Assembly: GCA_020072815.1 (NCBI GenBank)
Contig: JAIQGE010000001.1
Span: forward strand, 434,001-498,000
Direction: 5' to 3'
DNA length: 64,000 bases
Origin: Terriglobia bacterium
GTDB taxonomy: Bacteria; Acidobacteriota; Terriglobia; Terriglobales; Acidobacteriaceae
Shown: positions 10,573 through 18,630 of the stretch, piece by piece
How positions within the stretch are numbered: position 1 is the first letter of the stretch
How the letters are laid out: every line of letters starts with the position of its first letter
Position numbers and translations under genes: made by a program
The notes under the pieces: generated by a model
Database searches by the model: none
Seen by the model: only the letters and a program-made list of their open reading frames with translations
What the model was told of the DNA's origin: nothing

Positions 10573-10612
10573 AATTTTCGGTGGAAGCCCCGGCCTTTAC
10601 GGCCTGGGAAAG
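10573..10612. repeat. CCCGGCCTTTACGGCC-type repeat
   Basis: GTGGAAGCCCCGGCCTTTAC GGCCTGGG is repeated in inverted orientation near 19575-19602 (CCCGGCACGTAAAGGGCCGGGCTTCCAC). It lies in the 175-base gap between purS and the Tat-exported protein, together with a GGTGCGGCATAAGAA segment that is also echoed at 58449. Confidence 0.4.
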
Positions 10613-10680
10613 TCAGATTAAACAAGAAGAGCGCCTAGGGTGCGGCATAAGAACCTGATCTTGAGGACAAGCGCCCCTTC

Positions 10681-11721
10681 TCACGCCCAGGCCCCGGCCC
10701 CGTAGCTGAAGCGGATTTCCTCGCAATACATTTCGGCCTTCACCCGGCGGATGTTCTCGTTGCGGGCCTCCGTTTTGTCCGGAGTGACTTTGAAGATGCC
10801 CAGACCGTGGAAGTTGAGCGTGAACAGCGGTTCGCGCAGATCGTGACTCAGGTATTCGAGCTGGCCGCTCTTCTGGTTCTTCGCGTCGTGGCCGCTGCGG
10901 CCGGCCGATTCCTTCTGCCACGCCAGCAGCCCTGCCGCGTGCTGTTCCGGCAGGGTAATCACCAGGTTGGGGACCTCGACTATCGGTGGTTCTTTTGTCG
11001 GAATGCGGAGTTCCGGCGTCCTAGGTTGGCCCGGGCGGTTCTCGATTACTTTCTGTTTGATGGTAAGGGCCTCAATGCGGTTGACGTGCGAACAGTCCAG
11101 GGCGGGGATCTGCAGGCGGAAGTTTGCGGGCAGCCAGCGCTTCTGCGCGGCATTCGCCGGGCCGCCGGCGGAGAGCTTGCCGCTGCCCTTGGTCATGCGC
11201 GTGGATTCCGGTGAAATCTTGATGGTCATTCGCGCTTCGTCCTTGGACGAGGCGTCCAGCGTTGGGAAGCCAACTTCCGTGATCAGCCCGTGGAAAAAAT
11301 CCAACGTGGATTTCACGTTGCCATCGTAATCGCAAGAATGGATGGCGCCGTCCTTGCGCATGTGCGATTTCTCCAGCGTGGCCTTGATCCACTCGTAAAA
11401 TGCGCGCGACATGCCCATGCCGCAAGTCAGGGTGATGTCTTCGTATCTGACGACTGCGCCGGGGTTGCGCTGCATGCCGGCAGGGCCCGGCTTCTGCGCG
11501 ACGGGGTCGCTGGTGGCGTGGCCGCCCTCCGCCGAGTGCAACCACCCGGCCATGATTCCGTCGAGCATGATGCCGTAGCGCGCGGCCGCGTAGCTGCGGC
11601 GATCAGCCGTGAGTTGTTCGGCCAGCAGAGCGCCCGCGTCCAGGCCGCTCAGGACGGCGCCCGCGCCAATGGCTCCTACAATGGTCTTGCCCAGAAATTC
11701 GCGGCGTGTATGCTTTTTCAT
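10681..11721 (-). CDS. Tat-exported protein with two phage tail-tube (T4 gp19)-like halves
   Basis: A 346-residue protein. The ATG at 11721 opens onto a twin-arginine signal (KKHTRREFLGKTIVGAIGAG then ALLAEQ), so the folded protein is probably exported. Residues about 85-190 follow the pattern of the gp19/Pvc1 tail-tube family: YEDITLTCGMGMSRAFYEWI, KDGAI, DYDGNVK, then FPTLDASSKDEARMTIKI. The C-terminal half (PNLVITLPEQHAAGLLAWQ to AEMYCEEIRFSYG) looks like a second diverged copy. No sheath, baseplate or other contractile-injection genes are nearby. The similarity is by pattern, so the fold assignment is moderate and function is unknown. Confidence 0.6.
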   Translation of the reverse strand: MKKHTRREFLGKTIVGAIGAGAVLSGLDAGALLAEQLTADRRSYAAARYGIMLDGIMAGWLHSAEGGHATSDPVAQKPGPAGMQRNPGAVVRYEDITLTCGMGMSRAFYEWIKATLEKSHMRKDGAIHSCDYDGNVKSTLDFFHGLITEVGFPTLDASSKDEARMTIKISPESTRMTKGSGKLSAGGPANAAQKRWLPANFRLQIPALDCSHVNRIEALTIKQKVIENRPGQPRTPELRIPTKEPPIVEVPNLVITLPEQHAAGLLAWQKESAGRSGHDAKNQKSGQLEYLSHDLREPLFTLNFHGLGIFKVTPDKTEARNENIRRVKAEMYCEEIRFSYGAGAWA

Positions 11722-11882
11722 GGTGTATGCCTCTGACGGATTGCGATTGTAGCAACAAAGCCTGGTTTCTGGTTCAATGAATGGCCAGAAGGAAAATTTG
11801 GATTCTGGTCTTCGCAAGGGGCTGCTGGAAAAACGCCCCGACTAAACCGTCTTCCGGTGAGGGAATAACGAAGGAGCGAGTT

Positions 11883-12317
11883 GTGAACGAGACTGCTGTG
11901 AACACCACAGACCGTCCATCGAGTGTGGGTCGAAGCATTGTGGCCGTGCTTGCCGGGATAATTGTTACAGTGGTCCTCTCCATCGGCACCGACAAGGTGA
12001 TGCATGCGGCCGGCATCTTCCCGCAGCTTGGCCAGTCCATGTCCGATTCGCTCTTCCTGCTGGCAACGGCCTATCGCACCATTTACAGCGTGGCCGGGGC
12101 CTACCTCACGGCGCGGTTGGCGCCGAACCGGCCGATGGCTCACGCCCTGTGGCTGGGCGCGCTGGGCCTGGTGCTGGGCACGGTGGGCGCTGTGGTTACC
12201 TGGAACAAAGTGCCTTCGCTCGGCCCGCATTGGTATCCCGTGGCGTTGGTTGTGCTCTCCCTGCCGCAATGCTGGCTGGGCGGATTCTTATATCGCGGAA
12301 AGCAGGCCGGGCAATGA
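11883..12317 (+). CDS. Hypothetical multi-pass membrane protein
   Basis: A 144-residue protein. GTG at 11883 is chosen because GGAG lies 6 bases before it and the segment upstream is not protein-like. Four hydrophobic segments are visible: SIVAVLAGIIVTVVLSIG, LFLLATAYRTIYSVAGAYLT, ALWLGALGLVLGTVGAVV and YPVALVVLSLPQCWLGGFLY. The ARLAPNRPMAHALWLGALG stretch is common in small acidobacterial membrane proteins of unknown role. The next gene begins 22 bases after its stop on the same strand. Confidence 0.7.
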   Translation: MNETAVNTTDRPSSVGRSIVAVLAGIIVTVVLSIGTDKVMHAAGIFPQLGQSMSDSLFLLATAYRTIYSVAGAYLTARLAPNRPMAHALWLGALGLVLGTVGAVVTWNKVPSLGPHWYPVALVVLSLPQCWLGGFLYRGKQAGQ

Positions 12318-12339
12318 GTCCGACACTTGTGGAGTCTCT

Positions 12340-13179
12340 ATGAAACTCAAAATGTCTGTGATTGCGGCGGTCGCGATTTCCCTTCTGGTCGCGATGCTTC
12401 TGCCTCGCTCCGCAGCGGCCACCGACAAGCTGGACGCAGCGATACTCAGCGACGCGGAGATCCCTGCAGAATGCAGAGCGATCGAAGGCCGCTATCCTAT
12501 GGATATCCAGACCCAGATCCTATTTGAACGCTACGAGGCGTATAGGCAGACCCTGCCGCCGCTTGCGGGGAAGCAGGCACAGTCGCTGAGGTGCGGACGG
12601 CAGGAAGGCACCATCTACTACTTTGAATTTGCCGATGCTGCTAGCCGTCAACGGGCGGAAGTCTACATTCGCGGCCTGTTGTGGGGGGCGGACCGTCCTA
12701 GCCCTGGCCACCCGGAGGAGATTGAGCATGGAGACAGCCTGCTGGCCGTTGTCTCTTTTGAGAAAGCGCCCGCCTCGCTGCTGGAGGCCATCCGGGCCAA
12801 GCTTTCGGGCGGCGCAAAGCCCGTTGCCAGTTCCGGCGGCGCTGACTCTGCATCAACCCGGGCCGCGCTGGGCGACTGGCGCGGCACGTCGCTCTGCCTG
12901 GTCAAGCCCAGCGCTTGCCACGACGAAGAAGCCCTCTACCACGTCAGGGCAGACAAGTCCGGCAAGCTCCAAGTGGAGGCGGACAAGATCGTGGACGGCA
13001 AGCCGGTCAACATGGGCGCCATTGACTGCAGCTATGATGCGGCGAAGAAACTCCTCCACTGCGAGTGGGAGTTCGGCGTGCTTGATCTTGCGCTGCAGGG
13101 CGATCGCCTGGAGGGCAGCATGTTTCTGCCGGACAAGACAAGGTGGAGAGAGATCAAGCTGAAGAAGCTGAAGCCGTAA
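12340..13179 (+). CDS. Hypothetical secreted protein
   Basis: A 279-residue protein. ATG 12340 follows GGAG by 5 bases and opens a signal peptide (MSVIAAVAISLLVAMLLPRSAAA). The mature chain seems to have two parts. The first holds two cysteines (AECRAIEGRYPMDIQTQI and LRCGRQEGTIYYFEF). The second, from about residue 180 (ALGDWRGTSLCLVKPSACHDEEALYHV), continues into a beta-rich lipocalin-like region ending GSMFLPDKTRWREIKLKKLKP. It probably forms an operon with the membrane protein 22 bases upstream. No function was recognised. Confidence 0.72.
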   Translation: MKLKMSVIAAVAISLLVAMLLPRSAAATDKLDAAILSDAEIPAECRAIEGRYPMDIQTQILFERYEAYRQTLPPLAGKQAQSLRCGRQEGTIYYFEFADAASRQRAEVYIRGLLWGADRPSPGHPEEIEHGDSLLAVVSFEKAPASLLEAIRAKLSGGAKPVASSGGADSASTRAALGDWRGTSLCLVKPSACHDEEALYHVRADKSGKLQVEADKIVDGKPVNMGAIDCSYDAAKKLLHCEWEFGVLDLALQGDRLEGSMFLPDKTRWREIKLKKLKP

Positions 13180-13342
13180 CGAGGCGGACCCCAACGCCAC
13201 GGAACGAGGCTGCACCGCTACAGGCATCGCATCACTTGTCTTTTTTTGTACACTCCACGTCGGAAGGGCCTGCTAGACTGGTGACGGTGATTGTGTCTTC
13301 GAATTTACGCACATTGCGCGTTCGTGAGGAGCGGAGCGACTT

Positions 13343-13993
13343 ATGAAACGCATGAAGAAGAAGCCGTCACACGTTGCTGGTTCTGCGGGAGCCGGCATGG
13401 GCGGCAAGGTCTCATTCTATCGGGGCAAACAAAATATCTATTCCCAAGGCGCGCCCGCTTACACCCTCTTCTACATTCAAGAAGGAGGGGTGCGGCTTAC
13501 CACCCGGTCGAAACATAAGCCGCCGGCGGTCACCGCCATTCTGGGAGTGGGCGATTTTTTTGGGGAGCTTTGCCTGGCGGGCTTTCCTCTTCGTGTCTCT
13601 ACCGCCGTTGCGCTCACCGCCAGTTCGATACGGGAGATCACGAAGGCATCCATGGCCCGTATCCTTCGCCGGAAGAGCAAGGTGACGCATCCTTTCGTGT
13701 CTTACCTGCTCTCCAGCGTCAAGACGTATCAGGACCATGTGGCGGAATTGCTGACTTCTTCTTCCGAACAACGGCTGGCTCGCGTTCTGCTGCGGCTGGC
13801 CCATCTGGACAGGCGAGGTCCAGCCATCACCGGGCTTCCCCACCTAAGTCACCAGGTCCTGGCGGAGATGGTGGGCACTACCCGTCCGCGCATCAATTTT
13901 TTCATGAACCGATTCAGGAAGAGGGGATACATCAACTACAACGGCGGAATAGAAGTATACAAATCGTTGAAGAACGTCCTGCAGTCGCGCTAG
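13343..13993 (+). CDS. Crp/Fnr-family transcription regulator
   Basis: A 216-residue regulator. The cyclic-nucleotide-binding-like beta barrel covers about residues 20-115 (FYIQEGGVRLTTRSKHK, GVGDFFGELCLAG, PLRVSTAVALTASSIREI). A dimer helix follows, then a winged helix with HLSHQVLAEMVGTTRPRINF and FMNRFRKRGYINYNGGIEVY. The G-E pair of the phosphate-binding cassette is kept (FFGEL), but PLRVST departs from the classical RAAT/RSAT, so the ligand is unknown. It is the first of three Crp/Fnr genes within 3.3 kb. The neighbour at 15935-16630 shares its DNA-recognition helix almost exactly. Confidence 0.87.
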   Translation: MKRMKKKPSHVAGSAGAGMGGKVSFYRGKQNIYSQGAPAYTLFYIQEGGVRLTTRSKHKPPAVTAILGVGDFFGELCLAGFPLRVSTAVALTASSIREITKASMARILRRKSKVTHPFVSYLLSSVKTYQDHVAELLTSSSEQRLARVLLRLAHLDRRGPAITGLPHLSHQVLAEMVGTTRPRINFFMNRFRKRGYINYNGGIEVYKSLKNVLQSR

Positions 13994-14225
13994 CTCCAGC
14001 AGTCGCTTGACCTGACTAAATTCCCTGCGTCGCGTCTGCGCCTCATCCGGCCAGAGCCCCTGCCAATTCATCCACATTATTCCGCCAAGACGTGCTGGAA
14101 ATTCCGGAGACAGTCTTTAAGAACTAAGGCCGATGTGTTCAATCCGATGTGTTCAATAGTGAGCACGTCGTTTCCGGGGGCCCATGATAGGGTTTTTGTG
14201 TAGGGGACATCCGAAAGGAGGCTCC

Positions 14226-14951
14226 ATGCATTCGAATGGCGCTCTGCAACTGCGTGGGAATTGGTTGAACGGTGATTGTTTTGAAAGCAAAAGATCGACC
14301 GGGCTGGCCAAACGAGACAGTGCCGAATTGGCAGCGGGAATTCTTCCTGTCTTTTATCCCAAAGGCGGCATTTTCTTCCTGGAAGGGCAATCTGCAACGG
14401 GGGTTTTTCTTCTGCGTACGGGCCGGGCCAAAGAGTCTGTGGCTTCGGATAAAGGAAAAACCGCGATCGTGAGAATCGTTGGCCCCGGCGCGATCCTGGG
14501 TCTCTCAGCGGTATTAACCGGTGCGGCCCATGAATCCACGGTTGAAACTCTCGAAGCGACGCAAGCTGATTTCGTGTGGAAAGCCCATTTTCTTCGTTTA
14601 CTGAAAACCTCCGGCCAGATGGCCCTAATGGTTGCAGGCCAGCTAAGCCGCAACTGCAAAGAGGCTTACGCGTCTATACGCTGCCTGGGTGTTTCCGCCT
14701 CAGTGCCAGAGCGGATCGCGCGACTCCTTCTCCAGTGGGCTGAATCCCCGCTGCCGAATCAGAATCGGGATGTGGGAATACGAATTCGAGTCACCCTGAC
14801 CCACGAGGAGATAAGCCAGTTCGTTGGAAGTACGCGGGAAACAACGTCCAGAGCCTTGGGAGAATTCCGGGAAATGAAATGGATCACCACGAACGGCAAC
14901 ACCTGGACCATTATCAATAGGGAAGCAATACGACGCGTGGCCGCAGTTTGA
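14226..14951 (+). CDS. Diverged Crp/Fnr-family regulator
   Basis: A 241-residue regulator, starting at the ATG at 14226 that follows GGAGG by 4 bases. The effector barrel spans about residues 25-130, but its cassette reads GPGAILGLSAVLTGAAHESTV. The Gly-Glu and Arg residues that hold a cyclic nucleotide are absent, so it probably senses something else or acts through partners. The C-terminal helix-turn-helix is intact (LTHEEISQFVGSTRETTSRA, then LGEFREMKWI). Cysteines are scattered (NGDCFES, NCKEAY, RCLG) without an Fnr-type N-terminal cluster. It differs in recognition helix from the other two Crp/Fnr genes nearby. Confidence 0.83.
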   Translation: MHSNGALQLRGNWLNGDCFESKRSTGLAKRDSAELAAGILPVFYPKGGIFFLEGQSATGVFLLRTGRAKESVASDKGKTAIVRIVGPGAILGLSAVLTGAAHESTVETLEATQADFVWKAHFLRLLKTSGQMALMVAGQLSRNCKEAYASIRCLGVSASVPERIARLLLQWAESPLPNQNRDVGIRIRVTLTHEEISQFVGSTRETTSRALGEFREMKWITTNGNTWTIINREAIRRVAAV

Positions 14952-15219
14952 CGCGGCCGATGAATCAAGGCGGGGGCCCACTCCTCCATCCCATAGATAC
15001 ATTGCATTCCCATTCAGATAAACCCAGCCTTGTTCAAACTTGGACTGCTGTTGAAGCACCAGCGCAGGGGTGTTAAGAGAAATCTAACGGACTTAGGCCG
15101 CAGTAGTACATGTCCAATGGTATGTCCAATTTTAGACAGCCATAGTGGGTACTAAATGTCATACTCAGCTTATCGGAAAATCTGGTCCCTGGTAGGGAGA
15201 TAGGAGGGGTGCATCCCAA

Positions 15220-15906
15220 ATGGCGAGCCCTTCCCGGTATGACGTTCTTGTAGTGGACGATGACGAGGCCGTCGGCGACAGCCTGGTTCTGTTGCTGAGG
15301 CGGTCAGGATATGACGTGCGGAGTGCGACACACGGCTTTGACGCTCTTTTGCAGTTGAAAAAGAAAGCCCCTGATATATTGATTTCCGACCTCAATATGC
15401 CGCAAATGTCGGGCTTTGAGTTGCTTTCCGTGGTTCGCCGGCGCTTTCCCCAGATATCCGTGATCGCTATGAGTGGCGCTTATGAGTCCGGGGAGGCCGT
15501 ACCCGGCGGCGTGATTGCCGACGCTTTTTACAACAAGGGCCAAAGCAATCCACAGGCGCTCTTGCATATCGTGGCCGAACTGATCGGGACTTCTGCGGCG
15601 CGCACCGTGGAACACAAGAGAGAGTCCGCTCCGGTCTGGATACCCCGGAACGGGCACGATTCACACGGAATACCCTACGTGGTGGTGACCTGCACGGAGT
15701 GCTTGCGCTCATTTCCGCTAAGCGTGGCACACGAAGACCTGCAGAAGATCCAGGAAACTCCTTGCCTCTTCTGTCCGAACACGGTCAGATACATCATTGA
15801 TTTTTCGCTGGCCACTGCGTCGCCACGGCCAGAAGCGGAGAGACAACTCAGCACGAAACCCGCCGGCGCACCCGGTCCGCATGGGACCGCCTCTACATCC
15901 GCCTGA
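15220..15906 (+). CDS. Response regulator with C-terminal zinc-ribbon-like domain
   Basis: A 228-residue protein. Residues about 7-125 form a receiver domain: acidic pair in VLVVDDDEAV, phosphoacceptor Asp in DILISDLNMPQMSG, Ser in VIAMSGAYE and Lys in FYNKGQ. Unlike most regulators it has no DNA-binding domain. About residues 150-195 instead carry VTCTECLRSF and ETPCLFCPNTVRYII, a CxxC...CxxC pair suited to a metal. The tail is Pro/Ala-rich and probably disordered. It lies between Crp/Fnr genes, with no kinase adjacent. The output could be protein contact; this is inference. Confidence 0.8.
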   Translation: MASPSRYDVLVVDDDEAVGDSLVLLLRRSGYDVRSATHGFDALLQLKKKAPDILISDLNMPQMSGFELLSVVRRRFPQISVIAMSGAYESGEAVPGGVIADAFYNKGQSNPQALLHIVAELIGTSAARTVEHKRESAPVWIPRNGHDSHGIPYVVVTCTECLRSFPLSVAHEDLQKIQETPCLFCPNTVRYIIDFSLATASPRPEAERQLSTKPAGAPGPHGTASTSA

Positions 15907-15934
15907 TCGGAAAGCGCAACGCCCCCGTTTGTGC

Positions 15935-16630
15935 TTAGTCGTGCAGGACGATGTTCAGGAGCGAACTATGGATCCGGAGTTCGCCGTTATACTCAACAAA
16001 CCCCAGCTTGCGGAAGCGATTCATGAAGAAATTGACTCGTGTCCGGGTTGTGCCCACCATTTCGGCCAGCACTTCCTGGCTTATTTTGGGGACCACTTTA
16101 TTCGGCGCGCCTTCCTTGCCGAATTGCGCGAGCAGCAGGAGAATCCGGGCCAGGCGTTTTTCGCTGGAACTAAAAAGCTGGTCCACCAGGTCTTCCTGGA
16201 TGCGGGCGTTGCGGGCCAGCAGGTAGGCGACGAAAATCTCAGAAAGGGCGTTTTGATGATGAAGCACCCGTATCATGGCTTCTTTATCAACCTTGAGCAG
16301 TACGGCATCGCTAAGCGCGATAGCCGTTGCCATGCGCAAGGGCTGAGCCGCAGCTACGCACGCCTCTCCTACAAAATCCCCGGCGCCTAACAACGCGATG
16401 GTGGCTTCTTTGCCACTCCTGGAAACCACAGTGAGCTTGACCCGGCCCTTCTGGATATAAAACACAGAATCCGCCGCATCACCCTGGGAAAAGACGATCT
16501 GCGTCTTGCGCAGATGAACAATTGTCCTGCCCAGGCCGGCTTTGGAAAGAAAGGTTCTGGGATCAAACGATGGCCGCTTTTTATGTGGGACCTTGATGTC
16601 GGCTCCCCCTTTGTGATTCCCTTGCGGAAT
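15935..16630 (-). CDS. Crp/Fnr-family regulator with no standard start codon
   Basis: A clear Crp/Fnr regulator. The barrel (FDPRTFLSKAGLGRTI, QGDAADSVFYIQKGRVKLTV, GAGDFVGEACVA, PLRMATAIAL) is followed by a winged helix (KISQEVLAEMVGTTRTRVNF, NRFRKLGFVEYNGELRIH) and the ending LLNIVLHD. The frame is open to a TGA at 16657-16655 but has no ATG, GTG or TTG until a GTG at 16465 inside the barrel. The ATT at 16630 lies 11 bases after GGAGG and gives 231 residues, close to the family length. Non-standard ATT initiation is therefore proposed; a lost start or sequence error is possible. Confidence 0.75.
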   Translation of the reverse strand: MPQGNHKGGADIKVPHKKRPSFDPRTFLSKAGLGRTIVHLRKTQIVFSQGDAADSVFYIQKGRVKLTVVSRSGKEATIALLGAGDFVGEACVAAAQPLRMATAIALSDAVLLKVDKEAMIRVLHHQNALSEIFVAYLLARNARIQEDLVDQLFSSSEKRLARILLLLAQFGKEGAPNKVVPKISQEVLAEMVGTTRTRVNFFMNRFRKLGFVEYNGELRIHSSLLNIVLHD

Positions 16631-16754
16631 GCCTGGGGAAACCTCCGCAGACTTTCAGCATCGTGCTGCCCGCCGTTCTTGACTGCGAATTGTCACGGCT
16701 GGTTTCTAGTATCCGAATTACGACAAGGCTAGCAGAGAGCCGGGCACAAATTCC

Positions 16755-16768
16755 GTGACGGTGGTCAC
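16755..16768. promoter_or_regulatory. CRP-like palindrome GTGA-N6-TCAC
   Basis: GTGACGGTGGTCAC matches the core of the CRP site TGTGA-N6-TCACA. It lies in the 347-base divergent region between the leftward Crp/Fnr gene (start about 16630) and the rightward membrane protein (16978). A CCCCCA-AAAAA-TGGGGG hairpin follows immediately. Regulation of either gene by one of the three local Crp/Fnr proteins is a guess from position. Confidence 0.4.
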
Positions 16769-16977
16769 CCCCCCAAAAAATGGGGGCCTAAGCAGAAAGC
16801 TGTATAAAAGTGAACAGTTAGCGCGGAGAACCCAGTTAAGGGGTTGCGGCCAATAGCCGCGCTTACGCCGCAGGTGGCATTTTGTCGCCCGAGATTGTTT
16901 AACCCCAGAAGCTGCCAGAACAACAAACGCCCGTGGTATGATCTGCCCGATTTTCGGTTGTCCTGGGGAGGCGCACG

Positions 16978-17775
16978 ATGGAACCTCGTCCCTCGGTCTT
17001 CAAACGTAGTTTCACGATGTTGTCTGCACGCCCTGCCGCCTATGCGGTTGTCGCTATCCTTCCCTATGTGGTAGCCATCGGCCTGCTGGTCCTGATCGGG
17101 CGCATGATCCACCTCAAGCCAGCTGTTCATGAGAGCTGGGACCCGGTGTCCCTGTGGAAGTCCATGGGCTGGGGTGAGAGGCTGCTCATCGTGCTGGCAT
17201 TTATCGCATCGGCCACTGTGCCCTCTTACTTGGCGGCGCGCGGTGTTTGCCGCATGGCTCTGGAACAGCAAAAAGATGTACGCATACCGTTGGGAAAAGT
17301 GCTGCTGGACATGCTGCGGTTCATTCCGACCGCCGTGCTCTACTTCGCGATGATTGGAATTCCATCCTACCTGGGAGGCTGGTGTTTCGTGGTTCCCGGA
17401 CTCCTGATTACGACCGCGTGCGCGCTGATCGTTCCGGCAGGAATTGACGGCCAGCTTGGCCCTCTGGCCGCCATCCGGCGCGGGTTCTCCCTCATCAAGC
17501 GGGTCTTTGGCCGCGTACTGGCGGTATATGTGTGCTTCCTCATTTTTGTCATCTTGGGGCAAGTGGTTGCTTCCAACGTTGCCGGTGTGGTGGCCGCACA
17601 ATCGGATTCGCCTGCCGCGATGTTTTCAGCCTTGGGCGTCTGGTTCCTGATCACGCAGGTGGCGATGGCGCTGGTGAACATCATGGTCACATTGTTTTAT
17701 TGCGAGGCCCGCGACATGGGTGCTCCACCTCTCGTGCCCGCAGTTCCCGGTGTGACAGGCGGGCCACCGGGCTAG
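16978..17775 (+). CDS. Hypothetical multi-pass membrane protein
   Basis: A 265-residue integral membrane protein with about six hydrophobic segments, for example YAVVAILPYVVAIGLLVLIG, LLIVLAFIASATVPSYLA, FVVPGLLITTACALIVPAG and VLAVYVCFLIFVILGQVV. The central GPLAAIRRGFSLIKRVFGRVLAVY resembles the repeated Leu-Arg-SW-lk motif of YciC/DUF975-type and GDPD-associated membrane domains, but no enzymatic domain is attached. The C terminus is Pro/Gly-rich. The start ATG follows GGGGAGG. Its substrate and role are unknown. Confidence 0.75.
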   Translation: MEPRPSVFKRSFTMLSARPAAYAVVAILPYVVAIGLLVLIGRMIHLKPAVHESWDPVSLWKSMGWGERLLIVLAFIASATVPSYLAARGVCRMALEQQKDVRIPLGKVLLDMLRFIPTAVLYFAMIGIPSYLGGWCFVVPGLLITTACALIVPAGIDGQLGPLAAIRRGFSLIKRVFGRVLAVYVCFLIFVILGQVVASNVAGVVAAQSDSPAAMFSALGVWFLITQVAMALVNIMVTLFYCEARDMGAPPLVPAVPGVTGGPPG

Positions 17776-17941
17776 GGAGAGATCTTAGGAGACGAACAAG
17801 CGAGCGGGAAGGTTCTTGCTTGGTGGACCCCTGGGCTCGTATCCAATGCACGTCCTCTCAAAATGAAGCCATCCGCTCGGAACGATAGCTTTGGAACCAA
17901 CAAAATGGGTTATGATATTCGTGTTTGCAGAATAGCCGAGA

Positions 17942-18625
17942 ATGCGGCCAATGCGAGTCAAAATCTGCGGGATTCGAAACCATGATGAGGCGCGCATGGC
18001 CGTGTCTTTGGGCGTGGACGCTCTGGGGTTCCTGGTCGGGCTGAGCTATCGCACTGATGACGAACTCGACCTGCAATCGGCGCAGCGCATCATTGCAGAG
18101 GTTCCTCCTTTTGTTTCCTCAGTTCTGGTCACTCACCAAGTAGACTTGGGCTGGGTTGCTCGGGCGTGTGGGCAAAGCGGATGCAACGTCGTGCAACTGC
18201 ACGGCGATTTTGCTTTGGCGCAGATTCCGCAGCTACGCCAAATGGCTCCCAATGTGCGGATCATCAAAGCCGTCAACATTGTGGACGAAAGCGCAGTGAC
18301 ACGTGCCGTGGCCGCGGCCCAGCAGGCTGATGCCGTCTTGCTGGACTCCCGCACCGCCACCCGCATCGGCGGGACCGGAAAAACCCACGATTGGACGATC
18401 AGCGCGCGGATCGTACAGGCCGTCGAGAAACCCGTCATACTGGCGGGAGGGCTCAAGCCAGAAAACGTGGCCAGGGCGATTAAGGTGGTCCAACCTTTCG
18501 CCGTAGATGTCAACAGCGGTCTGGAGTTTCCAGATGGGTCGAAATCTCCGCAGAAGGTCGAGGATTTCATCAGCTTGGCCAAGGCAACGGCTGGCGCGGG
18601 GACACATGGCGTACCGGCAGGGTGA
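17942..18625 (+). CDS. trpF: Phosphoribosylanthranilate isomerase
   Basis: A 227-residue TIM-barrel enzyme that converts N-(5-phosphoribosyl)anthranilate to CdRP in tryptophan synthesis. The general base Cys lies in RVKICGIRN at the N terminus. Other family marks are VVQLHGD, IIKAVNIV, LLDSRT, GGTGKTHDW and AVDVNSGLEFPDGSK, which holds the acid Asp. ATG 17951 would also fit, since relatives often begin MRVKICGI. No other trp gene is near, so this is an orphan trpF. Its closeness to the downstream membrane protein (5 bases) suggests co-transcription. Confidence 0.87.
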   Translation: MRPMRVKICGIRNHDEARMAVSLGVDALGFLVGLSYRTDDELDLQSAQRIIAEVPPFVSSVLVTHQVDLGWVARACGQSGCNVVQLHGDFALAQIPQLRQMAPNVRIIKAVNIVDESAVTRAVAAAQQADAVLLDSRTATRIGGTGKTHDWTISARIVQAVEKPVILAGGLKPENVARAIKVVQPFAVDVNSGLEFPDGSKSPQKVEDFISLAKATAGAGTHGVPAG

Positions 18626-18630
18626 TCTGA

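Noticed and set aside
16765-17601. 278-codon open frame antisense to the membrane protein at 16978
   Set aside because: The sense protein has clear transmembrane helices and a strong ribosome binding site. The antisense frame is His/Gln/Arg-rich without features.
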